Assembly (NCBI GenBank): GCA_963809875.1
Contig: CAWELC010000002.1
Coordinates: 1 to 64,000, forward strand
Direction: 5' to 3'
Length of the DNA stretch: 64,000 bases
From: JAFGAS01 sp963809875
GTDB lineage: Bacteria > Desulfobacterota > Zymogenia > Zymogenales > Zymogenaceae
The notes below the pieces were generated by a model. The model was given only the letters and a program-made list of their open reading frames with translations. It did no database searches and was not told the origin of the DNA. The position numbers and the translations under genes were made by a program. Below are positions 28,871 through 40,333 of this stretch, piece by piece (position 1 is the first letter of the stretch; each line of letters opens with the position of its first letter).

Positions 28871-29635
28871 CTACCAGATGCCGGGCAGCAGCCGGTATCT
28901 CACCCGCGCGGCGTAATCGGCGTAGCCGGCCAGCTCTTTTTGCAGCATGGCGTCCTCCAGCGCGGTGCGGACGATCAGGAGGAGCACGACGGCCCCCGCC
29001 GGCACGAGCGACCAGAGCGAGCCGAGGATGAAGGGGGCGCTCACGAAGCTCCCGATGATTCCGGTGTAGCCCGGATGTCTGACGAGGCGGTACGGCCCGT
29101 CCCGAACGACCCCCTGATTCCTGTCGGTCTGAATCCGCACGACGCTCGAAAACCACCGGTTGGCCAGCATCGCCCATCTGGTGAAGGCAAACGACGCGCC
29201 GTAAACGACCACGGATACCGCATATACCCACACCGGCAGCCCGCGCGTCCAGCCGAACCGCCCCGCGTCGAGACCCCCGACGACAAAGACAGCCACGCTC
29301 AGCGGAAAATAGAGCGCCATGAATACCTTGTCCCACGGCTTGGTGCCCGGGCCCGGCTTGAGTCGCTCGGCGGCAAGACTTGTGTCCCCGGGCAATTGAA
29401 GCAGTGACACGATCGTCTGGACGGCCATGAGGCCGACAAGGAGCCACCCCTGCCAGTAGTCGGATCTCCCTGCGGAAAAAAAGAGAAGGGCGATGAGGAC
29501 GCAGAAGAAGAGGAGGTTTCTGGTCACTCCTACCAGAAGGAGTCTTCTTTCGGTGCTCCGGGCATCGGTTTGCGGCCGGGGAGGCTGGTCCGTTGCCCTT
29601 TTCGTGCCCCGTGCGGAGTCAGGCTTCCGGTTCAT
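28871..29635 (-). CDS. Isoprenylcysteine carboxyl methyltransferase-like membrane protein
   Basis: 254 aa with a charged, Arg-rich N-terminus of about 30 residues and five to six hydrophobic helices. The C-terminal signature GVVRDGPYRLVRHPGYTG and the closing YADYAARVRYRLLPGIW are those of the ICMT/phospholipid methyltransferase (PEMT) superfamily, which bind S-adenosylmethionine at the RHPxY block. Bacterial members methylate unknown acceptors. Starts 16 bases after the lipoprotein gene and is probably cotranscribed with it. Confidence 0.8.
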   Translation of the reverse strand: MNRKPDSARGTKRATDQPPRPQTDARSTERRLLLVGVTRNLLFFCVLIALLFFSAGRSDYWQGWLLVGLMAVQTIVSLLQLPGDTSLAAERLKPGPGTKPWDKVFMALYFPLSVAVFVVGGLDAGRFGWTRGLPVWVYAVSVVVYGASFAFTRWAMLANRWFSSVVRIQTDRNQGVVRDGPYRLVRHPGYTGIIGSFVSAPFILGSLWSLVPAGAVVLLLIVRTALEDAMLQKELAGYADYAARVRYRLLPGIW

Positions 29636-29651
29636 GGGGTCGGTCGATGTC

Positions 29652-30221
29652 CTATTTCTTCAGCTCGTCGTCGATGACCTTCTCCATGTTGGCGATGCGG
29701 GCGGGGTCGGAGAAGACCAGCTCGAAGGTGTTTTCGGGCCGGGCGGCCCGCCACTGGATGAGGGACTCCTTGGCCTTGAGGTAGTAGCTCTTGGGATCGG
29801 GGTCGAAGGGCGCGTAGCTGAAGTAGTAGTAGGTCCAGAGGCCCGGGATCATGGACGATTCGCTGTCGATGCGGGTGAGGTTGCCGATATCCTCAAGTCC
29901 CGCCTCGAGCCGGTAGAGCATAATGGATGCGTAGGCACGCATGGCGTAGAAGTAGGAGAAGAGCTCCCCGTATTTCGGGATGGCGTCGATCCCCTCGGTT
30001 GCGGTTTCGGCCACCATCGCGTAGTCGCCGTCCTTGAGGTAGTCGTTGAGCTCAAAGAAATAGTCCATGACCTGAGGGTCTTCGTTGTCCCTGACTTCGA
30101 TAAAGTAGGCGTCGGTCAGCTTGTACGATTGCGAGTGCGTCCCTGCTGAGGCACAGCCGAAGAGGCTCATAATGCCGGCGACCAGCAGCAGGAGCCGAAA
30201 CGCCGATGATCGTCTTTTCAT
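29652..30221 (-). CDS. Lipoprotein of unknown function
   Basis: 189 aa. Signal peptide with a lipobox: MKRRSSAFRLLLLVAG then MSLFGC, so Cys23 would be lipidated. The mature part is helical, rich in Tyr and acidic residues (DYFFELNDYLKDGDYAMVAE, YFYAMRAYASIMLYRLEAG), and reads like two or three degenerate TPR units. ATG 30221 follows AAAGGGGGA. No family recognised. Divergent from glmU. Confidence 0.65.
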   Translation of the reverse strand: MKRRSSAFRLLLLVAGIMSLFGCASAGTHSQSYKLTDAYFIEVRDNEDPQVMDYFFELNDYLKDGDYAMVAETATEGIDAIPKYGELFSYFYAMRAYASIMLYRLEAGLEDIGNLTRIDSESSMIPGLWTYYYFSYAPFDPDPKSYYLKAKESLIQWRAARPENTFELVFSDPARIANMEKVIDDELKK

Positions 30222-30525
30222 ATGCTCGTCCCCCTTTCTGAGGGCGTATTATCTATCAACAGGCCCGCTTTTACAAGCTAAATCCGCACGGGGCCGGCCG
30301 GGTGTCGGGCCGGGACGTTCCGGCGCGGGCAGAAGTTGCTTGACTTTGTCCGTTGACAGGGCGTATGATACCCATTGATAGCGCCCCCGCGCGCAGGGAG
30401 GTTTCCCTTTTCCGGGTGCTGAGATGGGCAGGGCGGGCTGAACGGTCGAGCGGTCGGGCTCGGGCTCGGAGATCGGGAGAACGGGGAAGGATGGGTAGGG
30501 GGGTGAGTATCGTGCCAATAAAGGA
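30222..30525 (+). other. 304-base divergent intergenic region
   Basis: Contains the promoter at 30340-30369 and a GC-rich leader. Nothing else recognised. Confidence 0.5.
30340..30369 (+). promoter_or_regulatory. Sigma70 promoter of glmU-glmS
   Basis: TTGACT (30340-30345), 18-nt spacer, TATGAT (30364-30369). A second TTGACA at 30353 overlaps the spacer. Confidence 0.6.
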
Positions 30526-31908
30526 TTGAGATGCGGGGAGATTGCCCGCGGTCCTCGTCTCGGGGCCGCCGATCTCTCTCATTTTTTTGGAAATGATGAT
30601 GTCACCAGGCGTCGAGGGGGGAAAAAGCCCCTGTTGGTCGTCATCCCGGCCTCATCCGGGGACGGACCGGCCCGAGAACCCATCTACCTGCGGCCGATCG
30701 CAGGCAGGCCGCAGCTCGGCCACGTCCTGGACGCGGTAGGCGTGGCGGCGTCCGACGGCCTCATCGTCTTTGCGCATGGCGCGGACGAGAAAACGGCGCG
30801 GGACGTCCAGGCGCTGACGGCAGACCGTGGCTCGGTCGTGACCGGTACGGGCGATCCCGCCGTCTTTATCGACGAGATGCTGAAGCGCCTGCGGGGCCGC
30901 CCGGGAGATATCCTCTTTGTCTCGGCGACGGCCGCCCCGCTTGACGGGGCCTTCCTCTCGGAATACCTGGACGACTACCGGGGGCACCCGGACAGTGCGT
31001 GCCGGGTCCAAACGGCCACTCCCGGTGGAGAAGCGCGAACGCTATTGATGGTGGCCCCCGCCTCTCTCGTGGACGGGATCGGGGCCGTCCCGGGCGATTC
31101 GGGGGGGACGTTTGCGGACCGGGTATTCCGCCTCCTGGAAAAAGCGAGCCGGAGCGGCCGGGTCAGGGACTTCGTTACTCGCCGGCCCCACCCGCCGGGC
31201 GACGTGAGCCGGCCGCGGGATTATGCGGCGGCGGCGCGCGCGGTCCGGGCCGCCCTGGTCGAGCGCCTGATGGACGCGGGGGTGACGATCATCGATCCCG
31301 AGCGGACCTACGTCGACTGGGGCGTGACGGCGGCCCCGGGCACGACGCTCTATCCCGATACCTACCTGGAAGGCGCCACCACGCTCGGCGCCGGCTGTAT
31401 TATCGAGCCCAACGTAAAGATCACCGATTCGTCCCTCGGCGATAACGTGGTGGTCAAGATGTGCTCGGTCATCACCGAGAGCGCCGTCGGGGCCGGGGCG
31501 CAGATCGGCCCCTTTGCCCACCTCAGGCCCAAGACCCGCCTGGGCCGGGACGTCAAGGTCGGCAACTTCGTCGAGGTCAAGAAATCGACCATCGGCGACG
31601 GTTCCAAGGCCAGCCACCTCAGCTACATCGGCGACGCCCAGATCGGCACGCGGGTCAACGTGGGCGCCGGGACCATCACCTGCAATTACGACGGGGTCAA
31701 CAAACACGCAACGGTAATCGGCGACGGTGTCTTTATCGGCTCCGATACGCAGTTCATCGCCCCGGTGACGGTGGGGGACTACTCACTGATCGGCGCCGGC
31801 TCCACCATCTCCAAGGACGTCCCACCCGATGCGCTGGCCGTCGGCAGGGCGCGACAGGTCAATCTGCCGGGCCGGGGGGTCAAGTCTCGAAAGAAACACG
31901 AAAAATAA
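30526..31908 (+). CDS. glmU: GlmU-like protein: intact acetyltransferase domain, degenerate uridylyltransferase domain
   Basis: The C-terminal half (from about residue 250) is a clean GlmU left-handed beta-helix: GATTLGAGCIIEPNVKI, FAHLRPKTRLG, VGNFVEVKKSTIGDGSKA, HLSYIGDAQIG and NVGAGTITCNYDGVNKH, so glucosamine-1-phosphate acetyltransferase activity is expected. The N-terminal Rossmann half keeps family landmarks (PIAGRPQLGHVLDAV) but reads VVIPASSGDGPAREP where the nucleotide-binding LAAGxGTRMxSxxPK loop should be, and SATAAPL in place of the GDxPL metal site. The 5' end is unsure: the frame opens with TTG 30526, whereas an ideally spaced ATG (30531) is out of frame, so a start near 30592 with a slip in G6A5 is possible. 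Confidence 0.85.
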   Translation: MRCGEIARGPRLGAADLSHFFGNDDVTRRRGGKKPLLVVIPASSGDGPAREPIYLRPIAGRPQLGHVLDAVGVAASDGLIVFAHGADEKTARDVQALTADRGSVVTGTGDPAVFIDEMLKRLRGRPGDILFVSATAAPLDGAFLSEYLDDYRGHPDSACRVQTATPGGEARTLLMVAPASLVDGIGAVPGDSGGTFADRVFRLLEKASRSGRVRDFVTRRPHPPGDVSRPRDYAAAARAVRAALVERLMDAGVTIIDPERTYVDWGVTAAPGTTLYPDTYLEGATTLGAGCIIEPNVKITDSSLGDNVVVKMCSVITESAVGAGAQIGPFAHLRPKTRLGRDVKVGNFVEVKKSTIGDGSKASHLSYIGDAQIGTRVNVGAGTITCNYDGVNKHATVIGDGVFIGSDTQFIAPVTVGDYSLIGAGSTISKDVPPDALAVGRARQVNLPGRGVKSRKKHEK

Positions 31909-31918
31909 GGAATCGAAC

Positions 31919-33748
<1,830 letters not shown>

Positions 33749-33754
33749 TGCTGA

Positions 33755-35188
33755 ATGTCGGAGTCATTCGGAGGGACCGGTTATGGGATCGGAATTCTCT
33801 CCCGCTCTCTCTTAATCTGTTTATGGTTCTTCGCAGTGGGCGGATCAATAAGGTCCAGGCTGAATCGAATAACCCCGATTCAATCGATAACGATCGGCTT
33901 TTCCCTTATCGTCATTATTTCGACGTGCGTCCTTACCCTGCCTATCTCCAACGCCGAGGGGAACTTTCAATCCTTTCTCGACGCCCTGTTTACGATTACG
34001 TCGGCCATCAGCACGACCGGCCTGGTCGTCGTTGACACGGGCAGTTACTATTCGCTCTTCGGCCAGATCATTGTCCTTATCGTCGTTCAGATCGGCGGTC
34101 TCGGGTATATGTCGATCATCGTGTACCTGTTTTTCGTTGCCGGAAAGAAACCTTCGTTGTCGGTCGGCATGACGTTGCGGGAATCGATGTCGGGTGTATC
34201 GCTTCGTAATTTCCGGGAATTCGCGCGAATCGTGATCATCTATACCCTTTTCCTTGAGACCGTTGGGGCGGCCATACTGGCCTTCTATTGGATGGACACC
34301 TATCCGGTTGGCCGTTCGATTTACCTGGGCATATTCCATTCGATTTCCGCCTTCTGCACCGCGGGATTCGGGCTCTTTCCGGACAGCCTCGTGTCGGGCA
34401 AAGAAAGTCTCGTCCTCAATATCACGGTCGATATCCTCTGCATAACGGGGGGGCTCGGCTTCTTTGTGCTCCACGACGTGCGCGCTTTCTTCGCGCACAG
34501 GAATCATGACGGCCAAAAAACGAGGCTGTCGACGCACACCAAACTTGTCTTATTCACTTCAGCAATACTGATGGCCGTGGGCTCTATCCTCATCTTGGTA
34601 TCCGAGGGAGGAGGAACGGTTCTCCCGATCGGTGATCGATTGCTGGACTCAACGTTTCAGGCGATCTCGGCCTCGACCACGACCGGTTTCAATTCGATAG
34701 ACATTGCCGGCATGACGAACGCGGGCCTTTTTGCCATCATCGTCCTCATGTTCATCGGCGCGTCGCCGGGCAGCACCGGCGGGGGAATCAAGACGACGAC
34801 GTTCGGGGTCATATTCCTTACCACGTTTGCCGTGCTCAGAAACAGGGAGACGACGAATGTCTTCAAGAAACAGGTTCCCCTTGAGATCGCCAAGAAGTCG
34901 TTTGCGATCATGAGCCTTGCCCTCTTCCTGGTGGCCGGAGCCACGCAAATAATGATGCTGACCGAGAATGCGACCCTTATGCAGGTGCTCTTTGAGGTCG
35001 TCTCCGGATTCGGAAATGTCGGCCTGTCGACGGGCATTACCGCGGGGCTTACTTCGATCGGCAAGATTGTCATCATTGTCACGATGTTCATCGGGCGGGT
35101 GGGCCCGTGGGGTATCGGGCTATCCCTCATTGGACGGCTAAAGCCCGATATGTATACGTATCCCGAGGCGGAGATATTTGTCGGATAG
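33755..35188 (+). CDS. trkH: TrkH/KtrB-family potassium transporter, copy 1
   Basis: 477 aa, intact, with about ten hydrophobic helices and four pore-loop selectivity segments: SAISTTGLVVV, SAFCTAGFGLF, SASTTTGFNSI and SGFGNVGLSTG. Also GASPGSTGGGIKTTT and FIGRVGP at the expected places. The first 30 residues before ITPIQSITIGF look unlike the family, so the true start may be further in. Base composition is lower in GC than the second copy, suggesting separate history. Follows glmS by 6 bases; followed by trkH copy 2 and trkA. Confidence 0.9.
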   Translation: MSESFGGTGYGIGILSRSLLICLWFFAVGGSIRSRLNRITPIQSITIGFSLIVIISTCVLTLPISNAEGNFQSFLDALFTITSAISTTGLVVVDTGSYYSLFGQIIVLIVVQIGGLGYMSIIVYLFFVAGKKPSLSVGMTLRESMSGVSLRNFREFARIVIIYTLFLETVGAAILAFYWMDTYPVGRSIYLGIFHSISAFCTAGFGLFPDSLVSGKESLVLNITVDILCITGGLGFFVLHDVRAFFAHRNHDGQKTRLSTHTKLVLFTSAILMAVGSILILVSEGGGTVLPIGDRLLDSTFQAISASTTTGFNSIDIAGMTNAGLFAIIVLMFIGASPGSTGGGIKTTTFGVIFLTTFAVLRNRETTNVFKKQVPLEIAKKSFAIMSLALFLVAGATQIMMLTENATLMQVLFEVVSGFGNVGLSTGITAGLTSIGKIVIIVTMFIGRVGPWGIGLSLIGRLKPDMYTYPEAEIFVG

Positions 35189-35304
35189 ATCGGCACGTAA
35201 CTCCTCGAAGGTTCTCGGAACAGTACAAATGCGGCCCGGGAGGGCTCAAGGGTATAGGGAAAATAGGATTGAGCCTTCATGCCGCGCTCTGATAAAGAAG
35301 ATAT

Positions 35305-36669
35305 ATGCTGACGATCTACCATAAGAAGAGTCCCGCGCGGTTCATGCTGTCGGGGTTTCTTTTCATCATCCTGTGGGGCACGTTCGTCCTGATGCTGCCC
35401 CAATCGACCGTGGCGGGATCGATTCGATTCATCGACGCCCTGTTTACCGCCACGAGCGCCGTCTGCGTAACGGGGCTTGCGACTGTCGATATCGGCACCA
35501 CCTTTACCCTCCTGGGTCAGGTCACGATCCTGTGCCTCATCCAGCTGGGCGGGATCGGCGTCGCCTTCTTCGGGATCCTGTTCGGCCTGGTCTTTACCGG
35601 GAGGATCAACGTGGGGCAAAAGTCCCTCTTCTCATCGACGATGACCCCCCATGCACAGTGGGATATCTGGGGGGTTTTCCGGGTCATCTTTCTGGTCACC
35701 GTCACGGTCGAGCTGATCGGTGCGGTCCTCATCGCGATCCCGATGGCCGACGTCACCGGCGGGGACCCCGTGCGGGCCTTCTACTACGGCCTCTTTCACT
35801 CCGTCTCGGCCTTCTGCAACGCCGGTTTTTCACTGCATCCCGACAACTTCATTTCGCTCAAACGGGAGCCGCTGGTCATTATCCCCGTCATGGGCCTTAT
35901 CGTGATCGGGGGAATCGGTTTTTTCGTTATCGACGAGCTTCTGCAGATGATCAGGTCCCGGAAACGCCACCCCCTCACCCTCCATTCGAAGGTCGTGCTG
36001 ACGACGACCGCGTTACTCATTGCCGTCGGCGCCGTGGTGATCGGCCTCTTTGAGTTTCGCAACACCTTCGCCGGGGAGTCGACCGGCATCCTGATCATGG
36101 ATTCCCTGTTCAACTCCATTACACCGCGGACGGCCGGCTTCAATACCGTGAACGTGGCCCAGATGCTGAACCCGAGCATCCTGGTCGTTCTCGTCCTCAT
36201 GTTCATCGGGGCCTCCCCCGCCTCCACCGGCGGCGGGGTAAAGACGACCACCTTTGCCGTCATTATCTTATTGATCCGCTCGCGGTTTCGGGGGAGCGAC
36301 TCCGTCTCGGCCTTCAGGCGGACGGTCCCGGCCGAGACGGTGCTACAGGCCCATATCATCATGGCGCTTTCCACCGCACTGGTTCTCGTCATGACGTTTC
36401 TTGTCGTCTCTCTCGATCTCGTGGCAGCGCCGCCCGCCATATCGGGCAGGGGAGTATTCATATCGAGCCTCTTTGAGACCGTCTCGGCCTTCGGCACCGT
36501 GGGGCTCTCGATGGGGATCACCCCCTATCTCAGCTGGGCAGGGAAGTTTTTCATCTCGCTGACGATGTTTATCGGGAGGGTGGGACCGCTGACGGTGCTG
36601 CTGGCACTTCAGCAACGGCAGCGGTCGGTGAATTACGCGTATTCCGAAGAAAACCTCATGGTGGGATAG
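35305..36669 (+). CDS. trkH: TrkH/KtrB-family potassium transporter, copy 2
   Basis: 454 aa, intact. Pore segments TSAVCVTGLATV, SAFCNAGFSLH, TPRTAGFNTVN and SAFGTVGLSMG; GASPASTGGGVKTTTF and FIGRVGPLTVLLAL. Starts at ATG 35305 and ends 8 bases before trkA, so this copy is the one most tightly coupled to the regulator. It is clearly divergent from copy 1 in both sequence and base composition. Confidence 0.93.
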   Translation: MLTIYHKKSPARFMLSGFLFIILWGTFVLMLPQSTVAGSIRFIDALFTATSAVCVTGLATVDIGTTFTLLGQVTILCLIQLGGIGVAFFGILFGLVFTGRINVGQKSLFSSTMTPHAQWDIWGVFRVIFLVTVTVELIGAVLIAIPMADVTGGDPVRAFYYGLFHSVSAFCNAGFSLHPDNFISLKREPLVIIPVMGLIVIGGIGFFVIDELLQMIRSRKRHPLTLHSKVVLTTTALLIAVGAVVIGLFEFRNTFAGESTGILIMDSLFNSITPRTAGFNTVNVAQMLNPSILVVLVLMFIGASPASTGGGVKTTTFAVIILLIRSRFRGSDSVSAFRRTVPAETVLQAHIIMALSTALVLVMTFLVVSLDLVAAPPAISGRGVFISSLFETVSAFGTVGLSMGITPYLSWAGKFFISLTMFIGRVGPLTVLLALQQRQRSVNYAYSEENLMVG

Positions 36670-36677
36670 GAGGAGCT

Positions 36678-37334
36678 ATGAGAAGCTTTGCGGTCATCGG
36701 GCTGGGTAAATTCGGGTTTAACGTGGCCAGGGTCCTCTATGAGCTGGGCCAGGAGGTCACGGCTATCGACGAGGACAAAGAAATTGTCCAGAAGATACAG
36801 GAGTTTTCCACCCAGGCGGTCGTGACCGACGCGACCGTGGCCGAGAACCTGCTTGCGCTGGGAATCAACAACGTGGATGTGGCGGTGGTCAGCATGGGCG
36901 AGAAGATGGACGCATCGATTCTTATCGCGCTGCACCTCAAGGAGATGGGGGTGCCCGAGATCTGGGTCAAGGCCATCAATGAGGACCACGGCAAGATCCT
37001 CAAGCGCCTCGGGGTGACTGAGATCATCCACGTCGAAAAGGGAATGGCCGAGCGGATCGCCCAGAGCCTGTCCCGGCCCAACGTCATAGACTACCTGCCG
37101 ATCTCCGAGGGATACAGCATCCAGGAATTCGCAGTGCCGTCGATGTTTACCGGGAAGAGCCTGGCCGAGCTCGACCTGAGGCGCAAGTACGGAGTCTTCG
37201 TGATCGCCGTCAAGGAACTGATCCCCGAGCGGGTCGTGCTGAACCCCGAGGCGGACTTCGTCTTCAAAGACAGCGACATCATGGTCATCCTCGGAAGCGA
37301 CGTCGACCTGGATAAGCTCAAGGCCGTGAAATAG
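36678..37334 (+). CDS. trkA: Trk/Ktr potassium uptake regulatory subunit (TrkA/KtrA)
   Basis: 218 aa, intact, with AGGAGGAG ahead of ATG 36678. One RCK unit: Rossmann NAD/ATP-binding motif VIGLGKFGFNVARVLYELG, VTDATVAENL, then a C-terminal TrkA_C part (YLPISEGYSIQEFAVP, VLNPEADFVFKDSDIMVIL). The single-RCK size is that of KtrA rather than the double TrkA of enterics. Cytoplasmic ring subunit gating one or both of the two upstream channels. Confidence 0.95.
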   Translation: MRSFAVIGLGKFGFNVARVLYELGQEVTAIDEDKEIVQKIQEFSTQAVVTDATVAENLLALGINNVDVAVVSMGEKMDASILIALHLKEMGVPEIWVKAINEDHGKILKRLGVTEIIHVEKGMAERIAQSLSRPNVIDYLPISEGYSIQEFAVPSMFTGKSLAELDLRRKYGVFVIAVKELIPERVVLNPEADFVFKDSDIMVILGSDVDLDKLKAVK

Positions 37335-37398
37335 GCGCTGCGCGCACTCTTATAACCACCCTCTGCCGGATAGCTGCCATATTCCGCAATGACCCGCT

Positions 37399-39570
37399 AT
37401 GGATAAAAACGAGATCCTCAAGAGGCTCAACGATGAACAGAGGCAGGTCGTCACCAAGACGTCCGGCCCCATTCTGGTCCTGGCGGGCGCCGGAAGCGGA
37501 AAGACGCGGGTCCTCACCCATCGAATCGCCTACATTGTCTCCGAGGGGGTCACCACCGACCGGATCCTCGCCGTGACCTTCACCAACAAGGCCGCCCGCC
37601 AGATGAAGGAGCGCATTTCCCGGCTCCTGGCGGTGGACTGCGACCTTCCCTGGATCACGACCTTTCATTCGGCCTGCCTGAAGATCCTCAGGAGAGAAGC
37701 GCGCTCCATCGGTTACGACGCGCGGTTTGCCATCTACGATGAGGCCGACCAGATATCGCTGATGAAAGGTGTGCTCGGGGAGCTGGCCGTGAACGACAAG
37801 GCGATCACCCCGCAGACGGCCATCTATTTCATCGAGCGGGCAAAGAACCGGTTGATCGACCCCGAGCGTTTTGAGCAGGAGGCGTCCGACCCCTTCCTGT
37901 CAAAGATCGCGCGAGTATACCGGCGCTACCAGGACGATCTCAAGAAAAACGCGGCCATGGATTTTGCCGACCTCATCATGCAAACGGTACACCTCTTTGA
38001 TGAAGTCCCCGCGCTGCTTTCGGCCTATCAGGATCGGTTCATTCACGTCCTCGTGGACGAGTACCAGGACACGAATACGGCGCAGTATCGATTGATCCGC
38101 CAGCTCACCGAGCGCAGGAGGAACCTCTGCGTGGTGGGAGACGACGACCAGTCGATCTATCGGTGGCGGGGGGCGGACCTCGGCAACATCCTGGAGTTCG
38201 AGCACGATTTTCCCGAGACGACGGTGGTCGTGCTCGGGAAGAACTACCGCTCGTCCAAGAATATACTGGCGGCGGCAGGATCGGTGGTCCGCAACAACAT
38301 CGGACGAAAAGAGAAGCGGCTCTGGACCGACAATGACCAGGGAGAAAAACTCGTCTATTTCGAAGGGGGCAACGAGCACGATGAGGCGCGCTTTGTCATC
38401 GGGACGATGAAAGAGCTGATCGCCCGTGAAGGCTATCGGCCGGCCGATTTTGCCGTCTTTTACCGGACCAACGCCCAGTCGCGCATCCTTGAGGATGAGC
38501 TGATCAGACAGAGCGTGGGGTACCAGATCATCGGCGGGATGAGGTTCTACGACCGGCTGGAGATAAAAGACGCCATGGCCTACCTGCGCTCGGCCTTCCT
38601 TCCGGCCGATTCGGTGAGCCTGCTGAGGATCATCAACACGCCCCCGCGGGGTATCGGGGACAAGACCATCGAAAAGGTGCGGGGGCTGGCTGCCCGGCGG
38701 AACATCGATTTCTACCGGGCACTGGCTCTCTTCGTCGAGGAGGGGTCGGCCGCCCCAAAGGCCCGGGAGGGGATCGGATCGTTCCTCGATATACTCGCGT
38801 CTATTCGGGACGAGGGGGGTATTGTTGGCGCGGCCAGGCGAGCGGTCGTCGATTCCGGGATGCTGGCCTACTGGCAGTCGATGAGGACGGAAGAAGCCCG
38901 GGGCAGGGCGGAGAATCTCGAGGAATTCCTGTCGGCCGTTGCCGAATACGAGCAGGCCAACCCCGACAGCGGCGTCACCGATTTCCTCGATCAGGTGGCG
39001 CTGGTCTCCGACGTGGACGCGATGGAGGACGCCTCGGCCACCGTGTCGCTGTTGACCCTGCACAGCGCCAAGGGCCTCGAGTTTCCGGTGGTCTTTATGG
39101 CGGGGATGGAGGAAGGGCTCTTCCCCCACCAGCGCTCCATGGACGCCGCCGAAGATATCGAGGAGGAGCGCCGCCTCTGCTACGTGGGGATGACCAGGGC
39201 AAAGGAGCGGCTGGTGCTGACATCGGCCCGGAGCCGCAAGGTCTTCGGACAGGACCGCCTGAACGCGCCGTCCCGATTTATCCGCGAGATCGACGCGGCG
39301 TACATCACGATGGAAAGGAAACTCGATCATCTGGACACCGGTCATCATTTGGACCGGACGTACGCGCAGCGGGAGCCGGCGGCCGACGACTATTTCAACG
39401 ACGAGGCGCCGCCCTTCCGCCCGGGACTCCGCATCCGCCACCCCGAGTTCGGGATCGGCGTAATCAAGGGAGTGGAGGAATCGGGCGGGAGATATAAGCT
39501 CTCGGTCCTCTTTTCGGGCGTGGGGCTCAAGAAGGTCATCACCGGATACGTGCCGATAGAGCTCGTGTAA
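37399..39570 (+). CDS. pcrA: UvrD/PcrA-family ATP-dependent DNA helicase
   Basis: 723 aa, intact SF1A helicase acting 3' to 5' in repair and replication. All motifs visible: Q motif LNDEQRQVV, Walker A AGAGSGKTRVLT, TFTNKAARQMKER (Ia), VDEYQDTNTAQY (II), VGDDDQSIYRWRGAD (III), KNYRSSKNIL (IV), TLHSAKGLEFPVVF (V) and YVGMTRAKERLVL (VI). The C-terminus (RHPEFGIGVIKGVE...KKVITGYV) is the Tudor-like end of the PcrA type. Own transcription unit; no frame break in 2.2 kb. Confidence 0.95.
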   Translation: MDKNEILKRLNDEQRQVVTKTSGPILVLAGAGSGKTRVLTHRIAYIVSEGVTTDRILAVTFTNKAARQMKERISRLLAVDCDLPWITTFHSACLKILRREARSIGYDARFAIYDEADQISLMKGVLGELAVNDKAITPQTAIYFIERAKNRLIDPERFEQEASDPFLSKIARVYRRYQDDLKKNAAMDFADLIMQTVHLFDEVPALLSAYQDRFIHVLVDEYQDTNTAQYRLIRQLTERRRNLCVVGDDDQSIYRWRGADLGNILEFEHDFPETTVVVLGKNYRSSKNILAAAGSVVRNNIGRKEKRLWTDNDQGEKLVYFEGGNEHDEARFVIGTMKELIAREGYRPADFAVFYRTNAQSRILEDELIRQSVGYQIIGGMRFYDRLEIKDAMAYLRSAFLPADSVSLLRIINTPPRGIGDKTIEKVRGLAARRNIDFYRALALFVEEGSAAPKAREGIGSFLDILASIRDEGGIVGAARRAVVDSGMLAYWQSMRTEEARGRAENLEEFLSAVAEYEQANPDSGVTDFLDQVALVSDVDAMEDASATVSLLTLHSAKGLEFPVVFMAGMEEGLFPHQRSMDAAEDIEEERRLCYVGMTRAKERLVLTSARSRKVFGQDRLNAPSRFIREIDAAYITMERKLDHLDTGHHLDRTYAQREPAADDYFNDEAPPFRPGLRIRHPEFGIGVIKGVEESGGRYKLSVLFSGVGLKKVITGYVPIELV

Positions 39571-39595
39571 GAGAAACGGGGCGATTTTTTTTATT

Positions 39596-39624
39596 TTGAC
39601 TTTTTGGTAAAAATCCCGTAATTT
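39596..39624 (+). promoter_or_regulatory. Sigma70 promoter of the zinc-ribbon response regulator
   Basis: TTGACT (39596-39601), 17-nt spacer, TAATTT (39619-39624), followed by a GGCCC/GGGCC hairpin with TTTT (39650-39670) just before the ATG, possibly an attenuating structure. Confidence 0.5.
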
Positions 39625-39682
39625 AAATATTCGTGACAGCATAAGCAGCGGCCCAGCTACCGGGCCTTTTACGTGACGTGAC

Positions 39683-40243
39683 ATGGCGAAATTTATCAGG
39701 GTAAACTGCCCGAGTTCTTTGTGCGGGAAAGAGATATTCCTGGATCCGACTGAGGTTCCACCGGAAGGAAAGAGCGTTATCTGCTCGGCCTGCGGCGTGT
39801 CGTTCAAGATCAAGCTGAGCAGGAAAGACACCACCCGGCGAGAGGTCCATGACCACGGCTCCCGGGGCCTGGTGGTCGTCATCGAGGACTCACGGTTTGC
39901 CCGAACGCAGATCGTGGACGCCCTCGTACAGGAAGGGATCGAGATCGTCGAGGCGGAAACGGCTGAGGAGGGGCTCGAAAAGGTCATGGACCTCAAGCCG
40001 AAGGTCGTCATCGTCGATATCTTTCTGGGCAGCGGCAACCCCAAGGGCCTGGATGTAGTCAGGACGATCAGGAAGAGGGCTGAAGACGGGATGCCCAAAG
40101 ACGTAAAGATCATCATGTATACGGTGATGTCCGAGGACAAGGTGCCGCTGGCCATCAGGAAGATGGCAGACGCCTTCATCCATAAGGGCCCCACGGCGCT
40201 CTATCACCTCGTGGAAGAGGTGCTCAGGCTCCTGGCCGAGTGA
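39683..40243 (+). CDS. Response regulator with N-terminal zinc-ribbon-like segment
   Basis: 186 aa. Residues 1-40 have paired cysteines (NCPSSLCGKE, CSACGVSF), the MJ0042-type zinc-finger pattern. Residues 60-186 form a receiver domain: acidic pair in VVVIEDSRFART, phosphoacceptor Asp in VVIVDIFLG, Thr in IIMYTVMS and Lys in AFIHKGP. No output domain, so it acts as a single-domain switch or via the zinc ribbon. Its histidine kinase is not in the window. Confidence 0.8.
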   Translation: MAKFIRVNCPSSLCGKEIFLDPTEVPPEGKSVICSACGVSFKIKLSRKDTTRREVHDHGSRGLVVVIEDSRFARTQIVDALVQEGIEIVEAETAEEGLEKVMDLKPKVVIVDIFLGSGNPKGLDVVRTIRKRAEDGMPKDVKIIMYTVMSEDKVPLAIRKMADAFIHKGPTALYHLVEEVLRLLAE

Positions 40244-40333
40244 AATAGGACGGCGACCCGTCTCCGGGGTGATGCACCGACCGGGCATCTCCCGGAACGG
40301 CGAGAACCCCTTTTACGCCCCCCCAAAGCATCA

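Noticed and set aside
37900..40194. 764-codon minus-strand open frame over pcrA
   Set aside because: Antisense to a complete helicase and the response regulator; low-complexity composition, no family resemblance.
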